Below, piece after piece: positions 10,091 to 21,433 of a stretch of 64,000 bases of DNA (position 1 is its first letter; the number at the start of each line of letters is the position of its first letter). Source of the DNA: Yersinia intermedia (GTDB lineage Bacteria > Pseudomonadota > Gammaproteobacteria > Enterobacterales > Enterobacteriaceae); the NCBI RefSeq assembly GCF_900635455.1, contig NZ_LR134116.1, positions 3,410,001-3,474,000 of the forward strand, given 5' to 3'. Position numbers and translations under genes: made by a program. The notes under the pieces are model-generated. The model saw only the letters and a program-made list of their open reading frames with translations. It was not told the origin of the DNA and searched no databases.

Positions 10091-10128
10091 TATGCTACCG
10101 CCCTTGGCTTACAGCAACCAATGCGCTG
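10091..10128 (-). promoter_or_regulatory. JUMPStart element with ops site (RfaH recruitment)
   Basis: Read on the minus strand, the segment starts CAGCGCATTGGTTGCTG, continues TAAGCCAAGG and ends in the ops octamer GGCGGTAG followed by CATA. This matches the 39-bp JUMPStart consensus found ahead of O-antigen, capsule and LPS-core operons. RfaH binds the ops hairpin in the paused transcription complex and suppresses termination through long operons. Its position between hemH and fdtA, reading into the cluster, is what is expected. Confidence 0.92.
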
Positions 10129-10485
10129 ATTTAAAAAAATATTGTAATCCAATGCCTTACCTAGAATCATATCACTGGTTCAGTTGACAAGACTGCTAAA
10201 CGGCACTTTCTGAAAACATCAAAATTTGTGAAATTATAATATAGCCTTTAATTTTCTTACATATAACCCATTATTACAAGAAAAATCTGAAATATATCAT
10301 TTTTGGATATTTCACTGTACTGGATAATTGACATCACGAAAATATGAAAATATCAATTCGGTTTATTCTGATTTAAAAATAAAAAACACTCAGTTAACTT
10401 TATTGAGTCTGAAAAATTTACTTCCACATGTAACTATTTCAACAAATATGAATATAGTCGTCATAACACCATTTTGCCACTAACA
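10129..10485 (-). promoter_or_regulatory. hemH to JUMPStart interval, presumed O-antigen promoter region
   Basis: About 360 AT-rich bases upstream of JUMPStart. The promoter for the cluster should lie here. A TATAAT-like hexamer is present near 10237 on the minus strand, but without a convincing -35 partner, so no exact promoter is called. No strong hemH terminator was seen. Confidence 0.4.
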
Positions 10486-11445
10486 CTACAAATGATCTCT
10501 AACTAGCTGTTCTAAAAGGTCTATATGCCCCTCATCGTCATTCAATGCTGGGATATACTCAAATTTCTCGCCACCAGCGTGCATGAAAATCTCCCTGTTC
10601 TGCTCCTTGATCTCCTCCAGTGTTTCAAGACAATCGGCAGAAAAACCGGGGCAGATAAGCTGAATATGCTTAATACCTTGAGCTGGAAGACTTTTTAGTG
10701 TCTCGTCTGTATAAGGGGTTAACCAAGGTTCGCGGCCAAAGCGAGACTGATATGTCATCATGATGTGTTCGGCTGGTAACGCCAACTTGCCACGTAAAGC
10801 ACGGCTGGTATCTTCACAGCGTTGTGGATAATCATCCCCCAGTCGGGCATAGCGCTTAGGAATACCATGGAAGGAAAGGATTAATCTGTCAGGTTTACCA
10901 TGCTGCACAAAAGTCCGTTCAACACTTTGTTGTAACGCCGAAATATAGGCGGGATGTTCTGCATAATCACGGATAAAAGAGACTGACGGCAACCGACGGT
11001 ACCCTTTCAGAATACGGGCAACAGCGTCCCACACAGCCGCACTGGTTGAACAGGAATATTGCGGATAAAGCGGCAAAACCACCAGCTTAGTCACCCCTTG
11101 GGCTAACAACTTATCAATAGCATCTGGCAGATTTGGTGAACCATAACTCATGCCTAACTCAACGGGGATCTCTGGCATACGTGCCGCCAATGCTTTCTGT
11201 TGCCGCCGACTATAGACCAATAACGGTGACCCCTCTTCCATCCAGACTGATTGGTATAATTTAGCCACGCGAGGAGATCGAATAGGCAAAATGACGCCAC
11301 GCAACAAAGGCCACCACAGCCATGGGGAAGTATCAACCACCCGGCGGTCACTCAGGAACTCAGCCAGATAGCGTTTTACTGCTTGCGGTGTTGGGGCGTC
11401 CGGTGTCCCCAAGTTGACCATTAATACGCCGAGCTTGCTTTGCAT
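10486..11445 (-). CDS. hemH: ferrochelatase
   Basis: A 319-residue protein, the usual length for the enterobacterial enzyme, which inserts Fe2+ into protoporphyrin IX as the last step of haem synthesis. It contains [19 protein letters not shown] at the N-terminus, [17 protein letters not shown] near residue 122, [12 protein letters not shown] near residue 188 with the metal-binding His, and [14 protein letters not shown] near residue 273 with the partner Glu. It follows adk with a gap of about 120 bases. In Yersinia the O-antigen cluster is inserted downstream of this gene, as here. Confidence 0.97.
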   Translation of the reverse strand: MQSKLGVLMVNLGTPDAPTPQAVKRYLAEFLSDRRVVDTSPWLWWPLLRGVILPIRSPRVAKLYQSVWMEEGSPLLVYSRRQQKALAARMPEIPVELGMSYGSPNLPDAIDKLLAQGVTKLVVLPLYPQYSCSTSAAVWDAVARILKGYRRLPSVSFIRDYAEHPAYISALQQSVERTFVQHGKPDRLILSFHGIPKRYARLGDDYPQRCEDTSRALRGKLALPAEHIMMTYQSRFGREPWLTPYTDETLKSLPAQGIKHIQLICPGFSADCLETLEEIKEQNREIFMHAGGEKFEYIPALNDDEGHIDLLEQLVRDHL

Positions 11446-11525
11446 GATGCAAAATCCTTGTGGAGGATACTACGCCTATTATTCGAACTTACGAATAAGC
11501 CCGCAACCAGAACCGTAAAATGAGA

Positions 11526-11546
11526 AAGGCGACCTTAGGCCGCCTT
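11526..11546 (-). terminator. probable adk terminator
   Basis: On the minus strand a stem of AAGGCG and CGCCTT encloses an 8-9 base loop and is followed by TCTCATTTT. It sits about 20 bases after the adk stop and before hemH. The T-run is interrupted, so termination may be partial. Confidence 0.5.
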
Positions 11547-11566
11547 AGCTATCTTACCATCCAGAA

Positions 11567-12586
<1,020 letters not shown>

Positions 12587-14461
12587 TTAAGCCGTTAATA
12601 ACTGATTCATTCTGCGAATGAACTGATTAGGATCATCTAATGTTCCCCGTTCAGCTAATAGCGCTTGATCCAGTAATAACTCGACCCATTCAGCAAACTG
12701 TGTTTCGTCCGCCACATCAGCAGCGCGTTTAACCAAGCCATGTTCAGGGTTTAATTCAAAGATGTACTTCACTTCCGGTGCCTGTTGGCCGGCAGCAGCA
12801 AACAATTTCGCCATCTGTGTGCTCATTTCATCAGCATCAGTTGTCACTATCGCTGGAGTATCCGTCAAACGATGCGTCAGGCGGACATCTTTCACACGTT
12901 CACCCAGCAGGGTTTTAACGCGCTCAACGAATGGCTCCAACGCTTTGTCGGCCTCTTGCTGATCTGGACGCTCTTCATCTGCCAACTTATTCAGTGAATC
13001 ATCTGCTTTGCTGACTGACTGGAAGACTTTACCGTCAAATTCGGTCAAGTAGCTCATCATCCATTCATCAATACGGTCAGATAACAGCAAGACTTCAATG
13101 CCTTTCTTGCGGAACAGTTCCAGATGAGGGCTGTTCTTCGCCGCAGCATAGCTGTCAGCAGTGATGTAATAAATCTTCTCCTGCCCTTCAGTCATACGGC
13201 TGACATAGTCTTCCAAGGACACAGTTTGCGCTGAGCTGTCGGTATGGGTTGAAGCAAAGCGCAGTAACTTGGCGATAGTTTCTTTATTGCTACCGTCTTC
13301 TGCTGGGCCTTCCTTAAGCGCCATACCAAACTGTTGCCAGAACTGCTGATATTTCTCAGCATCGTCTTTAGCCAGCTTTTCCAACATTTGCAGCACACGT
13401 TTAGTCAGTGCACTACGTAGATTCTGAGTAATGCGACTGTCTTGCAGAATCTCACGCGAGACGTTCAGCGGCAGATCATTAGAATCTATTAAACCACGAA
13501 CAAAACGCAGGTAATTCGGCATGAACTGTTCAGCATCATCCATAATGAACACGCGCTGCACGTAAAGTTTCAAACCATGCTTATGATCGCGATTCCACAT
13601 GTCCCACGGGGCCTGTGCCGGAATATACAGCAAGCTGGTGTATTCCTGCTTACCTTCAACGCGGTTATGGCTCCAACTCATCGGGTCGGTGAAATCGTGC
13701 GCGATATGCTTATAAAATGCTTTATATTCGTCGTCAGTTATCTCTGCTTTGCCGCGCGTCCATAATGCCTGAGCTTTATTGATTTTCTCCCAGGTGACCG
13801 TGCCGTCTTCTTCGTTTTTGCTTTGAATTTCAACTGGCAAGGCAATATGGTCTGAATATTTGCTGATGACTGAGCGCAAGCGCCAATCATCCAGATATTC
13901 GTCTTCACCTTCACGCAGATGCAGGGTTATCTCAGTACCACGCTCTTCTTTAGTGATATCAGCAATGGTATAGTCACCCTCGCCTGCTGATTCCCAAAAT
14001 ACGCCAGCATCAGCAGGCGCACCGGCAGCACGGGTACGGACGGTGACTTTATCTGCCACGATAAATGCGGAGTAGAAACCGACACCAAACTGGCCGATTA
14101 ATTGGCTATCTTTGGCTTGATCTGAACCAATAGACTCAAGGAATGATTTAGTCCCTGACTTCGCGATGGTACCAAGGTTATCAATAACTTCATCACGGCT
14201 CATACCGATGCCGTTATCGCTTAGAGTCAAAGTACGCTTTTCTTTATCACAGGATAAACGCACTCTCAGCTCACCGTCGCCCTCAAATAATTCAGGATTA
14301 GACAGCGCGCGGAAACGCAGTTTGTCTGCCGCATCAGAGGCATTAGAGATCAGCTCGCGCAAGAAAATTTCTTTATTGGAATAAAGCGAGTGAATCATCA
14401 AATGGAGGAGTTGTTTTACTTCAGACTGGAATCCACGGGTTTCTTGACCTTTCATACTCAT
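12587..14461 (-). CDS. htpG: Hsp90 chaperone HtpG
   Basis: A 624-residue ATP-driven chaperone dimer, full length for the bacterial family. The GHKL ATPase domain has [14 protein letters not shown] (residues 36-49), [13 protein letters not shown] near residue 79 and [17 protein letters not shown] near residues 122-138. The middle domain has the catalytic-loop SREILQDSR near residue 328. It stands alone between recR and adk. A sigma-32-type promoter is visible upstream, which fits heat induction. Confidence 0.98.
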   Translation of the reverse strand: MSMKGQETRGFQSEVKQLLHLMIHSLYSNKEIFLRELISNASDAADKLRFRALSNPELFEGDGELRVRLSCDKEKRTLTLSDNGIGMSRDEVIDNLGTIAKSGTKSFLESIGSDQAKDSQLIGQFGVGFYSAFIVADKVTVRTRAAGAPADAGVFWESAGEGDYTIADITKEERGTEITLHLREGEDEYLDDWRLRSVISKYSDHIALPVEIQSKNEEDGTVTWEKINKAQALWTRGKAEITDDEYKAFYKHIAHDFTDPMSWSHNRVEGKQEYTSLLYIPAQAPWDMWNRDHKHGLKLYVQRVFIMDDAEQFMPNYLRFVRGLIDSNDLPLNVSREILQDSRITQNLRSALTKRVLQMLEKLAKDDAEKYQQFWQQFGMALKEGPAEDGSNKETIAKLLRFASTHTDSSAQTVSLEDYVSRMTEGQEKIYYITADSYAAAKNSPHLELFRKKGIEVLLLSDRIDEWMMSYLTEFDGKVFQSVSKADDSLNKLADEERPDQQEADKALEPFVERVKTLLGERVKDVRLTHRLTDTPAIVTTDADEMSTQMAKLFAAAGQQAPEVKYIFELNPEHGLVKRAADVADETQFAEWVELLLDQALLAERGTLDDPNQFIRRMNQLLTA

Positions 14462-14515
14462 TAATTACCTCAATCCAAATTACCGACAGGTACATAAAAT
14501 CGAACAATGAGTATC

Positions 14516-14544
14516 AGATGGGGCCAATAGGTGAAAGTTTCAAG
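14516..14544 (-). promoter_or_regulatory. sigma-32 promoter of htpG
   Basis: On the minus strand, CTTGAAA (14544-14538), a 14-base spacer and CCCCATCT (14523-14516) match the RpoH consensus. It lies about 55 bases before the htpG start. Confidence 0.85.
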
Positions 14545-14654
14545 TATGAGGGCAGAAAAAAACAGAGAATTGAGGGCGATTGACTTATTATCCCTAACGA
14601 ATTTATTCGTAAGATAATCAATAACAAGACTGTCGCCCACAGTAAAGAATGGGA

Positions 14655-15259
14655 TCAATACTTAATAGGATTACGCCCGGCCAGTGAATGCGATAATGTC
14701 GTACCATCAACCATTTCCAGTTCACCGCCTACCGGTACACCATGAGCGATACGGCTGGCTAATACGCCATACTGACCACACATCTGGCCGATATAGTTGG
14801 CAGTGGCGTCCCCTTCGACGGTCGGATTAGTTGCCAAAATGACTTCAGTGATGGTTTCAGTTTCAAGCCGTTTTTCAAGTAAATCCAAGCCAATATCGCC
14901 AGGACCAATGCCATCCATGGGGGATAAATGCCCCATCAGCACAAAGTAACGCCCGCCGAACTGGCCAGTTTGTTCAATAGCATGGATATCTGCCGGGCTT
15001 TCGACCACGCAGATCTGACCATTCTGCTGCCGGCGCGGGTTGGAGCAGATGGTGCAACGGTCTTGCTCGGTAAATGTACGGCAATCCGCACAGTGACCGA
15101 TTTCAGACATCGCACGGGTCAATGACTGCGCCAGCCGCATTCCACCACTACGATCACGCTGTAGCAGTTGGAATGCCATGCGTTGCGCTGATTTCGGGCC
15201 AACGCCCGGCAGGCAACGCAACGCCTCCATTAATGATTCAAGGAGTGGACTGGTTTGCA

Positions 15260-15260
<1 letters not shown>
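14655..15260 (-). CDS. recR: recombination mediator RecR
   Basis: A 201-residue protein that works with RecF and RecO to load RecA on gapped DNA. It has the helix-hairpin-helix [17 protein letters not shown] near residues 14-30, a four-cysteine zinc finger (CADC and CTIC) near residues 57-72, and a Toprim domain ([10 protein letters not shown] near residue 82). The ATG overlaps the ybaB stop by one base (TGATG), so it is translationally coupled in the dnaX-ybaB-recR operon. Confidence 0.97.
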
Positions 15261-15601
<341 letters not shown>

Positions 15602-15647
15602 TCATAGCAAGGGGCCGCGTCAGTACACCATGCACTTATCGCAGCGG

Positions 15648-17624
15648 TTAAACCGGCCGGATACTCTCTTCATCCAATTCTGCATCGAAGAAACGACGCA
15701 GTGTCTGAATATTATTATCCGCAATAATCGACTGGCGTGCTTGTGCCAGTTTTTCTTCATAAATGGCCTGCCGCCATTCCAGCGGAGTACGTTCCGCCGG
15801 GTTGTCATCTTCGATAACGCTAAGTGTGACAGCATTACCGTGTAATTCACTCAATGCATCGCCCAGCGTTTTTTGTGCCGAGGGCGAATTTAAATGGCGC
15901 TGGCTAGAACGCAGGTGAAGGCAGATATTACCCGGTTCTATTACTTCTTTAAATGCATTCAGCGCAAGTTGCTGTACCAATTTCGGAATATGCAACTTAT
16001 CTATCTCTGCCGCCCAAGGATCCCGCACCATAGCCTCTTCAGCCAACTTAGCAGAAAGCTCCGGTGTTTTTTCATGCTCTAACGCAGAGCGCAATGCCTT
16101 AGGCGTGGTAACTGGCTCAGCCACCGTTTCAGGCTGATTCTGCGCGGTCCAGCGATAAGCTTCTTTCTTGGCCGGTTTCTTTTCTTCGGTTGATTTAGCG
16201 GCCAGACGCTGCTGGCTGCGCTCAGTCACCGAAGCGAGACGCTCCAGTGCCGAGGTTGCCGGCCGCGCTTTTCCTGGCGCTGCCGGCTCATTCTTTTTTG
16301 GTGTGGTTGCCCCGGATTGCCGCAACAACTGGGTTCGCGCCTGAAGAAGCTGCGCAGTCGAATCGGGTAGTTGAGTACCCACGTCAGCGGCAAGCCCTAG
16401 CGGCGGTGCATCTTGCGATGGCACGGCTGAGTGAGTCGATACAGGTTGTTGGGTATTTTGGGCGTACTGAGGTGCGTTATTACCTGCAATGGCTGCTGGC
16501 GCACTGACAGGAACAATCTGCGGTTCAGCGATTATTGCTTTAGGATGAAAAGCCAGCGCACGCAATAAGGTCATTTCGACCCCCATGCGGCGATCTGGCG
16601 CATAAGCCAGCTCTTTACGGCCCATCAACAGTATTTGATAATATAGCTGGATATCTGTAGGCGGCAATGTGCGAGCCAGTTCGCGTAACCGAGGCTCAAC
16701 CGTCGCATAATGGTTATCCAACATTGATGGCAGCAGTTGTACCATCGCAATCCGGTGCAGCAAGCTTAGGGTTTCAACCAATAAGTTTTCCCAATCAACA
16801 CCACGAGATGCCGCTTGTTCTACCTGCGCCATCACTCGCGCACCATCAGCACTGACCAGCGCCTCGATAATCGCCAAGGGTTGCTCGTCATCCAGCGTTC
16901 CCAGCATTTGGCTAACAGTGGCTGTAGTCACATGCCCATCGCCCATCGCAACGGCCTGATCTGTCAGGCTGAGCGCATCGCGCATACTACCATCGGCCGC
17001 CCGTGCCAGTAACTGCAATGCACGAGCATCACTACTGATTTGCTCTGCCAGCAATATTTTTTCAAGCTGCCCACGGATAACCTCAACATCGATCACTTTG
17101 AGATGGAATTGCAAACAGCGGGAAAGGATAGTCACCGGCAGTTTCTGTGGATCCGTGGTCGCCAGCAAGAATTTCACATGAGCTGGCGGCTCTTCAAGCG
17201 TTTTTAGTAGCGCATTGAAACTGTGGCGCGACAGCATATGCACTTCATCAATTAAGTACACTTTGAAGCGGCCACGGGCTGGCGCATATTGAACGTTATC
17301 CAGCAGTTCTCGGGTATCTTCTACTTTCGTGCGCGAGGCGGCGTCTATCTCGATCAGATCAACAAAACGGCCTTGCTCAATCTCCAGACAGTTAGCACAG
17401 GTACCGCAAGGCGTCGCGGTAATGCCCGTTTCGCAGTTAAGACCTTTGGCTAACAGCCGGGCAATAGACGTTTTACCAACGCCACGGGTACCGGAGAATA
17501 GATAGGCGTGATGGATACGCCCTAATGAAAGGCCATTGGCCAGCGCCGTCAGGACATGTTCCTGACCAACGACGTCTGCGAACGTTTGGGGGCGCCACTT
17601 ACGGGCAAGGACCTGATAGCTCAT
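15648..17624 (-). CDS. dnaX: DNA polymerase III subunit tau (with gamma by frameshift)
   Basis: A 658-residue clamp-loader ATPase. Walker A is GTRGVGKTS at residues 45-53; zinc-binding cysteines lie in CETGITATPCGTCANC near 64-79; Walker B is YLIDEVHML near 123; the SRC sensor motif is in ILSRCLQF near 168. Residues 370-530 are a low-complexity linker, and the C-terminal domain binds DnaB and the polymerase core. An A AAA AAG slippery heptamer with an in-phase -1 stop allows a 445-residue gamma product. The gene heads the dnaX-ybaB-recR operon. Confidence 0.97.
   Translation of the reverse strand: MSYQVLARKWRPQTFADVVGQEHVLTALANGLSLGRIHHAYLFSGTRGVGKTSIARLLAKGLNCETGITATPCGTCANCLEIEQGRFVDLIEIDAASRTKVEDTRELLDNVQYAPARGRFKVYLIDEVHMLSRHSFNALLKTLEEPPAHVKFLLATTDPQKLPVTILSRCLQFHLKVIDVEVIRGQLEKILLAEQISSDARALQLLARAADGSMRDALSLTDQAVAMGDGHVTTATVSQMLGTLDDEQPLAIIEALVSADGARVMAQVEQAASRGVDWENLLVETLSLLHRIAMVQLLPSMLDNHYATVEPRLRELARTLPPTDIQLYYQILLMGRKELAYAPDRRMGVEMTLLRALAFHPKAIIAEPQIVPVSAPAAIAGNNAPQYAQNTQQPVSTHSAVPSQDAPPLGLAADVGTQLPDSTAQLLQARTQLLRQSGATTPKKNEPAAPGKARPATSALERLASVTERSQQRLAAKSTEEKKPAKKEAYRWTAQNQPETVAEPVTTPKALRSALEHEKTPELSAKLAEEAMVRDPWAAEIDKLHIPKLVQQLALNAFKEVIEPGNICLHLRSSQRHLNSPSAQKTLGDALSELHGNAVTLSVIEDDNPAERTPLEWRQAIYEEKLAQARQSIIADNNIQTLRRFFDAELDEESIRPV
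16288..16299 (-). promoter_or_regulatory. programmed -1 frameshift site of dnaX
   Basis: In the tau frame the codons read CCA AAA AAG AAT GAG. The heptamer A AAA AAG occupies 16299-16293. After a -1 slip the next codons are GAA then TGA (16290-16288), giving the same Lys-Lys-Glu-stop ending as E. coli gamma. A purine-rich GGGGCAA lies about 8 bases before, and a GC-rich segment able to fold follows. Gamma would have 445 residues. Confidence 0.85.
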
Positions 17625-18182
17625 TAATACTTCATCATTGATTTATAAATAATATTTTAATCGCCAATAAAAAAACCACAATTTAACCTACATATATTGA
17701 GCGGTCTGTTTTTGAACACATTAACCCTGATAGCTACAGGCTGAATCTTAGTGTACCAGTACGCCCATCGTCATTCCCACAAATTTACTTTGTGGAAGTA
17801 GACTTGTCGATTCTTTGTGCCCTGCGATGCAGTAATAAATCATTCTTAGTTTCTGCAACAGAGAAAAAGGCATCCAAATCTATCGGCAAGATTTTAGTTG
17901 AGATCGAACAGCAGTAGCGTGTCATCACACTCTTGAATACCTGAAAGTACAGGCCAGAATGAACCGAGCGACCTGAGTATCAGACATTTAAAGCAAGGTG
18001 TGTGATGCTCAAACATTGGGTGAACGCTACGGTGCCCCTATCTGACCCGCAGATTGTAATGTTACGTCCCTGAACGCTGGATTTTGTACGGCATTTTAAT
18101 GGATGCTGAAACAGGGCTACCAAGACGTTATAGTTAATAATCAGTAGTATCCAGTTTGGGTCAATTAACAATGGATGGATTT
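17625..18182. other. gene-free interval upstream of dnaX
   Basis: About 550 bases with no supported gene. The dnaX promoter should be near the left end. The rest has mixed composition with short open frames on both strands that show no family features. It borders two accessory-looking genes, so it may be a decayed insertion, but no IS ends or target duplications were recognised. Confidence 0.4.
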
Positions 18183-18575
18183 ATGACAAGTAAAAAAAGA
18201 GGGATGGGCTACATTGCTATCGTAGTTGATGATTACGATAAAGCCATTGAATTTTATACCGAAAAACTGGGCTTTTTTCTGCGAGAAGATGAGATACAAC
18301 CAGGGAAGCGTTGGGTGTCGGTCTCGCCGACAGAAGACAGTGAGTGTCGTTTATTGCTGGCTCGAGCATCCAATGACCAGCAAGCTGCGTTTATTGGTAA
18401 TCAATGCGGTGGTCGAGTATTCCTTTTTCTTGAGACGGATAACTTCTGGCGTGATTATGAGTTGATGAAGTCAAAAGGAGTGACATTCTGCGAAGAACCT
18501 CGCAAAGAGGAATATGGCATGGTGGTTGTGTTCGAAGATATTTACGGTAATCGCTGGGATCTTTACCAAAAATAG
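18183..18575 (+). CDS. VOC-superfamily (glyoxalase/bleomycin resistance-like) protein
   Basis: A 130-residue single-domain VOC protein: MGYIAIVVDDYDKAIEFYTEKLGF at residues 8-31, then RVFLFLETDNFWRDYELMKSKGV near 78-100 and MVVVFEDIYGNRWDLYQK at the C-terminus. The first metal ligand of glyoxalases, usually a His in this first strand, is replaced by Tyr (GYIAIV), and the last Glu is Asp (WDLYQ), so metal-dependent catalysis is doubtful. An upstream in-frame start at 18156 is possible. It is absent from the E. coli dnaX-apt interval, so it is an accessory gene here. Function unknown. Confidence 0.82.
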   Translation: MTSKKRGMGYIAIVVDDYDKAIEFYTEKLGFFLREDEIQPGKRWVSVSPTEDSECRLLLARASNDQQAAFIGNQCGGRVFLFLETDNFWRDYELMKSKGVTFCEEPRKEEYGMVVVFEDIYGNRWDLYQK

Positions 18576-18606
18576 TAAGCATAATTAGTATGTTAGGAAC
18601 ACAATA

Positions 18607-19062
18607 ATGATAAAAATCATCTCAGTGAGAAGCCACCCTGAGTATAAAGATGAATCTATACGCTATTTTCAGAATAAGTGGGCCACGGAAGAGACTAAAA
18701 TGCTTTATCAGGATTGCATCAGTCATTGTATTGAAGCTAAAAATCCTTTACCTCAATGGTATTTGATGGAGATGAATAATGAAGTTATTGGTTGCGCGGG
18801 GTTAATCACCAATGACTTTATTAGCCGTATGGATCTGTATCCTTGGTTATGTGCACTTTATATTGAAGAGCAACACCGGGGGCATGCTTATGGTCAATTA
18901 CTGATCAAGCATATTGCTAAAGAAACCAAACAATTAGGTTTTGATACACTACATTTATGTACTGACCATATCGGGTTTTACGAAAAGTATGGTTTTACTT
19001 TTACTGGATTGGGTTATCACCCATGGGGCGAATCTTCACGTATTTATTCGCTGCCACTCTAA
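18607..19062 (+). CDS. GNAT-family N-acetyltransferase
   Basis: A 151-residue GNAT protein. Motif A with the acetyl-CoA pyrophosphate loop reads LYIEEQHRGHAYGQLLIKHI near residues 84-103 (R-G-H-A-Y-G), and the C-terminal block FYEKYGFTFTGLGYH is near residues 122-136. Substrate unknown. It lies 31 bases after the VOC gene on the same strand and is probably cotranscribed. Together they form a two-gene insertion relative to the E. coli gene order. Confidence 0.88.
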   Translation: MIKIISVRSHPEYKDESIRYFQNKWATEETKMLYQDCISHCIEAKNPLPQWYLMEMNNEVIGCAGLITNDFISRMDLYPWLCALYIEEQHRGHAYGQLLIKHIAKETKQLGFDTLHLCTDHIGFYEKYGFTFTGLGYHPWGESSRIYSLPL

Positions 19063-19147
19063 TAAGTGAATAGCAGTTTGCATTGATAATATTTTTCCGA
19101 TATTCATCGAATAATCTGGCGGTCACCGTTGATGACCACCAGATTGT

Positions 19148-19262
19148 TATACCTGGCATCTTTCAGTCCAGAGTGCTGTTGGCTGCATTCATTTACCAAA
19201 ATCAACTACCTGGCGGGATATATTCACTTGCAGCCCACCTGCAACTCCACGTTCTTGGGAGG
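19148..19262 (+). repeat. ERIC-like repeat (degenerate)
   Basis: The left end ATACCTGGCATCTTTCAG, the centre GTTGGCTGCATTCATTTACC and the right end CACCTGCAACTCCACGTTCT match the order of conserved blocks in the 127-bp enterobacterial ERIC element; about 10 central bases are missing. It ends a few bases beyond the 3' end of apt, so it can be transcribed with apt in reverse sense. Confidence 0.75.
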
Positions 19263-19268
19263 ATAAAA

Positions 19269-19832
19269 TCAATGCCCGCTGAACGAGACCAAACTATAGC
19301 AAGTGATCCCTTGCTGAGTTAGACGCGCTTCGCCGCCCAGTTCAGGTAAATCAATCACAAATGCGGCGTCAGTCACTTTACCACCCAGCCGACGGATAAG
19401 CTTAACCGTCGCCTCGATTGTGCCGCCAGTTGCCAGCAAATCATCAATCACCAAGACGTTATCGCCCGGTTTAATGCTATCGGTATGGATCTCAAGTTCG
19501 TCAGTGCCATACTCCAACTCATAGCTTTCGCTGATAGTTTCCCGAGGCAATTTACCGGGTTTACGCACCGGAACAAAACCGACACCCAGCGACAGGGCTA
19601 CCGGCGCACCAAAGAGAAAACCGCGAGCTTCAGTACCCACTACTTTGGTCACGCCTTTATCCAGATAGCGCTCTACCAGCAATTCGATGCTGGCGGCATA
19701 GGCTAATGGATCTTCTAGCAAGCTGGTCACATCACGAAACAGTATTCCCGCTTTTGGATAATCGGGGATGGTTTTGATACTGTCTTTAATATATTGAAAC
19801 TGTTGTGCTGTCTTAGGTGCAGTAGCGGTCAT
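19269..19832 (-). CDS. apt: adenine phosphoribosyltransferase
   Basis: A 187-residue purine-salvage enzyme converting adenine and PRPP to AMP. The PRPP-binding signature [20 protein letters not shown] is near residues 125-144, [16 protein letters not shown] near residues 64-79 and [20 protein letters not shown] near residues 89-108. The stop codon lies right beside an ERIC-like repeat. Upstream in E. coli is ybaN, as here. Confidence 0.97.
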   Translation of the reverse strand: MTATAPKTAQQFQYIKDSIKTIPDYPKAGILFRDVTSLLEDPLAYAASIELLVERYLDKGVTKVVGTEARGFLFGAPVALSLGVGFVPVRKPGKLPRETISESYELEYGTDELEIHTDSIKPGDNVLVIDDLLATGGTIEATVKLIRRLGGKVTDAAFVIDLPELGGEARLTQQGITCYSLVSFSGH

Positions 19833-20045
19833 AATTTGTGCCTGATAAAACTGCTGTACATACTTAAGCGCGGTCAGTCGATGTTAAATGGCATCGGCTG
19901 AGTAACTTAGTCCCACTATCGATAATACTCCGATAGTCTACGTCACCGCATCCTTAACATTAAGGAGGCAACGAAGGATTACCCCGCGCACGAAAACGCT
20001 CAAATCTATGCAAACTGGCACTAAAATGCAACTGGTGTGAATTGC

Positions 20046-20426
20046 TCAGCGCCGTTTTTGTTGCGATAGGTCAATAACTGGCATTCGCCACATAAAGGCC
20101 AACAGTAGGGTTAACATGATAAGTAATATGCCTCTCACCCACCAGATTTTCACCAACCAAAGTGAAACAGCAAATGTAAGTATGGTAATGAATATTGCTT
20201 TCGACTTAGTGCCCGCAGGCAATGCTCGATGTTGTTGCCAGGTACGTATATAGCTGCCAAACCATGAACGATAGAGCAACCAGTGATGAAATCGAGGGGA
20301 GGATCGTGCAAAACACCAGGCAGCCAACAGCAAAAACGGCGTAGTAGGTAACAAAGGAAGCACGACACCTAACGTTGCCAATATCACTGCCAGCCAACCC
20401 ACCGTTATTAAAAACCAACGAGACAT
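20046..20426 (-). CDS. ybaN: DUF454 inner-membrane protein YbaN
   Basis: A 126-residue membrane protein. The N-terminal spans read WFLITVGWLAVILATLGVVLPLLPTTPFLLLAAWCFARSSPRFHHWL, containing the family's LP.TPF..LA..CF..SSPR core, and a second hydrophobic region lies near residues 78-112. Function is not established. It is divergent from priC, as in E. coli. Confidence 0.93.
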   Translation of the reverse strand: MSRWFLITVGWLAVILATLGVVLPLLPTTPFLLLAAWCFARSSPRFHHWLLYRSWFGSYIRTWQQHRALPAGTKSKAIFITILTFAVSLWLVKIWWVRGILLIMLTLLLAFMWRMPVIDLSQQKRR

Positions 20427-20607
20427 AAGCTCCCTTTATTAGCACTTTAATGAGACGTTATCATTAACCCATGCGTTGACCATCATCAACAGATATTCTT
20501 GCCATAACTTACACGATACATCGGTATCTATTGTATTTCCCCTCCCTCGTGCTTGTATCTGCCACCATTCGAAGGCAAGCTGGCGGGAAATGCCCAGGAG
20601 AAGCGCC

Positions 20608-21144
20608 ATGAGTACGGAAAAATTATTGCAGGTGCTTGAAAGCCAAATTGAAGCGCTGTCGGCACAAGTTGGCCCTCAGGCAAACACGCCGTCTCAGCAA
20701 GCCCGTTTTGATCTCAACCTGTTTGGTAATCATGGTAATCGGTTTCGCGATTATCTACAGGAAGTACGGAAAAATATGGCACAACTGAAGCAAGTAGTTG
20801 CAGAAAATCGCACACAACAGGTCGCTTTTCTGGCTGAAAAGCTGGTTGCTCAGATTTCTGCATTACAAAGAGAATTAGCCACTCAAAAATTAAGAAAATC
20901 AAATCCTGAGCCCAGGGATAACAAATTGGACCCTTACCATAAGCTGGCTGAGCATCAGGATTATGAGCGGCGGATACTGGCAATGATTCACGATAGAGAG
21001 AGCCAACTGGGTAAGCAAAGTTTGTTATCCGAGCAGCAGAAAATACAGAAGGAGCTCGCAGCACTTGAGGGGCGTCTAATGCGCTGCCGGCAGGCGTTGA
21101 TAAGAATAGAGCGCAGTATTGAGAAAAAAGAGAACGGTTTTTGA
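20608..21144 (+). CDS. priC: primosomal replication protein N'' (PriC)
   Basis: A 178-residue replication-restart protein that reloads DnaB at stalled forks. It is rich in Gln, Arg and Lys and largely helical: LLQVLESQIEALSAQV at residues 5-20, FDLNLFG near residue 34, FRDYLQEVRKNMAQLKQVV near 46-64 and LAEHQDYERRILAMIHDRESQL near 112-133. The ATG at 20608 is chosen because a CAGGAGAA ribosome site precedes it and the length matches the family; the frame is open further upstream without support. Confidence 0.93.
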   Translation: MSTEKLLQVLESQIEALSAQVGPQANTPSQQARFDLNLFGNHGNRFRDYLQEVRKNMAQLKQVVAENRTQQVAFLAEKLVAQISALQRELATQKLRKSNPEPRDNKLDPYHKLAEHQDYERRILAMIHDRESQLGKQSLLSEQQKIQKELAALEGRLMRCRQALIRIERSIEKKENGF

Positions 21145-21433
21145 ATATTTGTCACATTTTTTGAATCATTGAGGTTCCGACAACAAATAGTTCTCTATAA
21201 TGTTTTATGCCCGCCCTGTTTCAAGTGCAGATGTTGACGGCTTGCGCTCCCCCGAATTACTGACTGGAGTCAGCTCATCGGTGTTGCCTCGCTTATCACC
21301 TTCCAGCATGTTGAAATCTATTGGGTATGTTGAAATCTATTAGATATATAGTTTGAATCAGGTCAGGTGGAACCCGAGCAAGATATTCACACCTGACTTC
21401 CCGATTAACTGCAAATCAAATGTTGGTTAGATT

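Noticed and set aside
17980..18171. 63-residue minus-strand frame upstream of the VOC gene
   Set aside because: No family features, no ribosome site; I could not link it to any transposase or other gene.
19083..19322. 79-residue plus-strand frame beside apt
   Set aside because: Most of it is the ERIC-like repeat plus antisense of apt.
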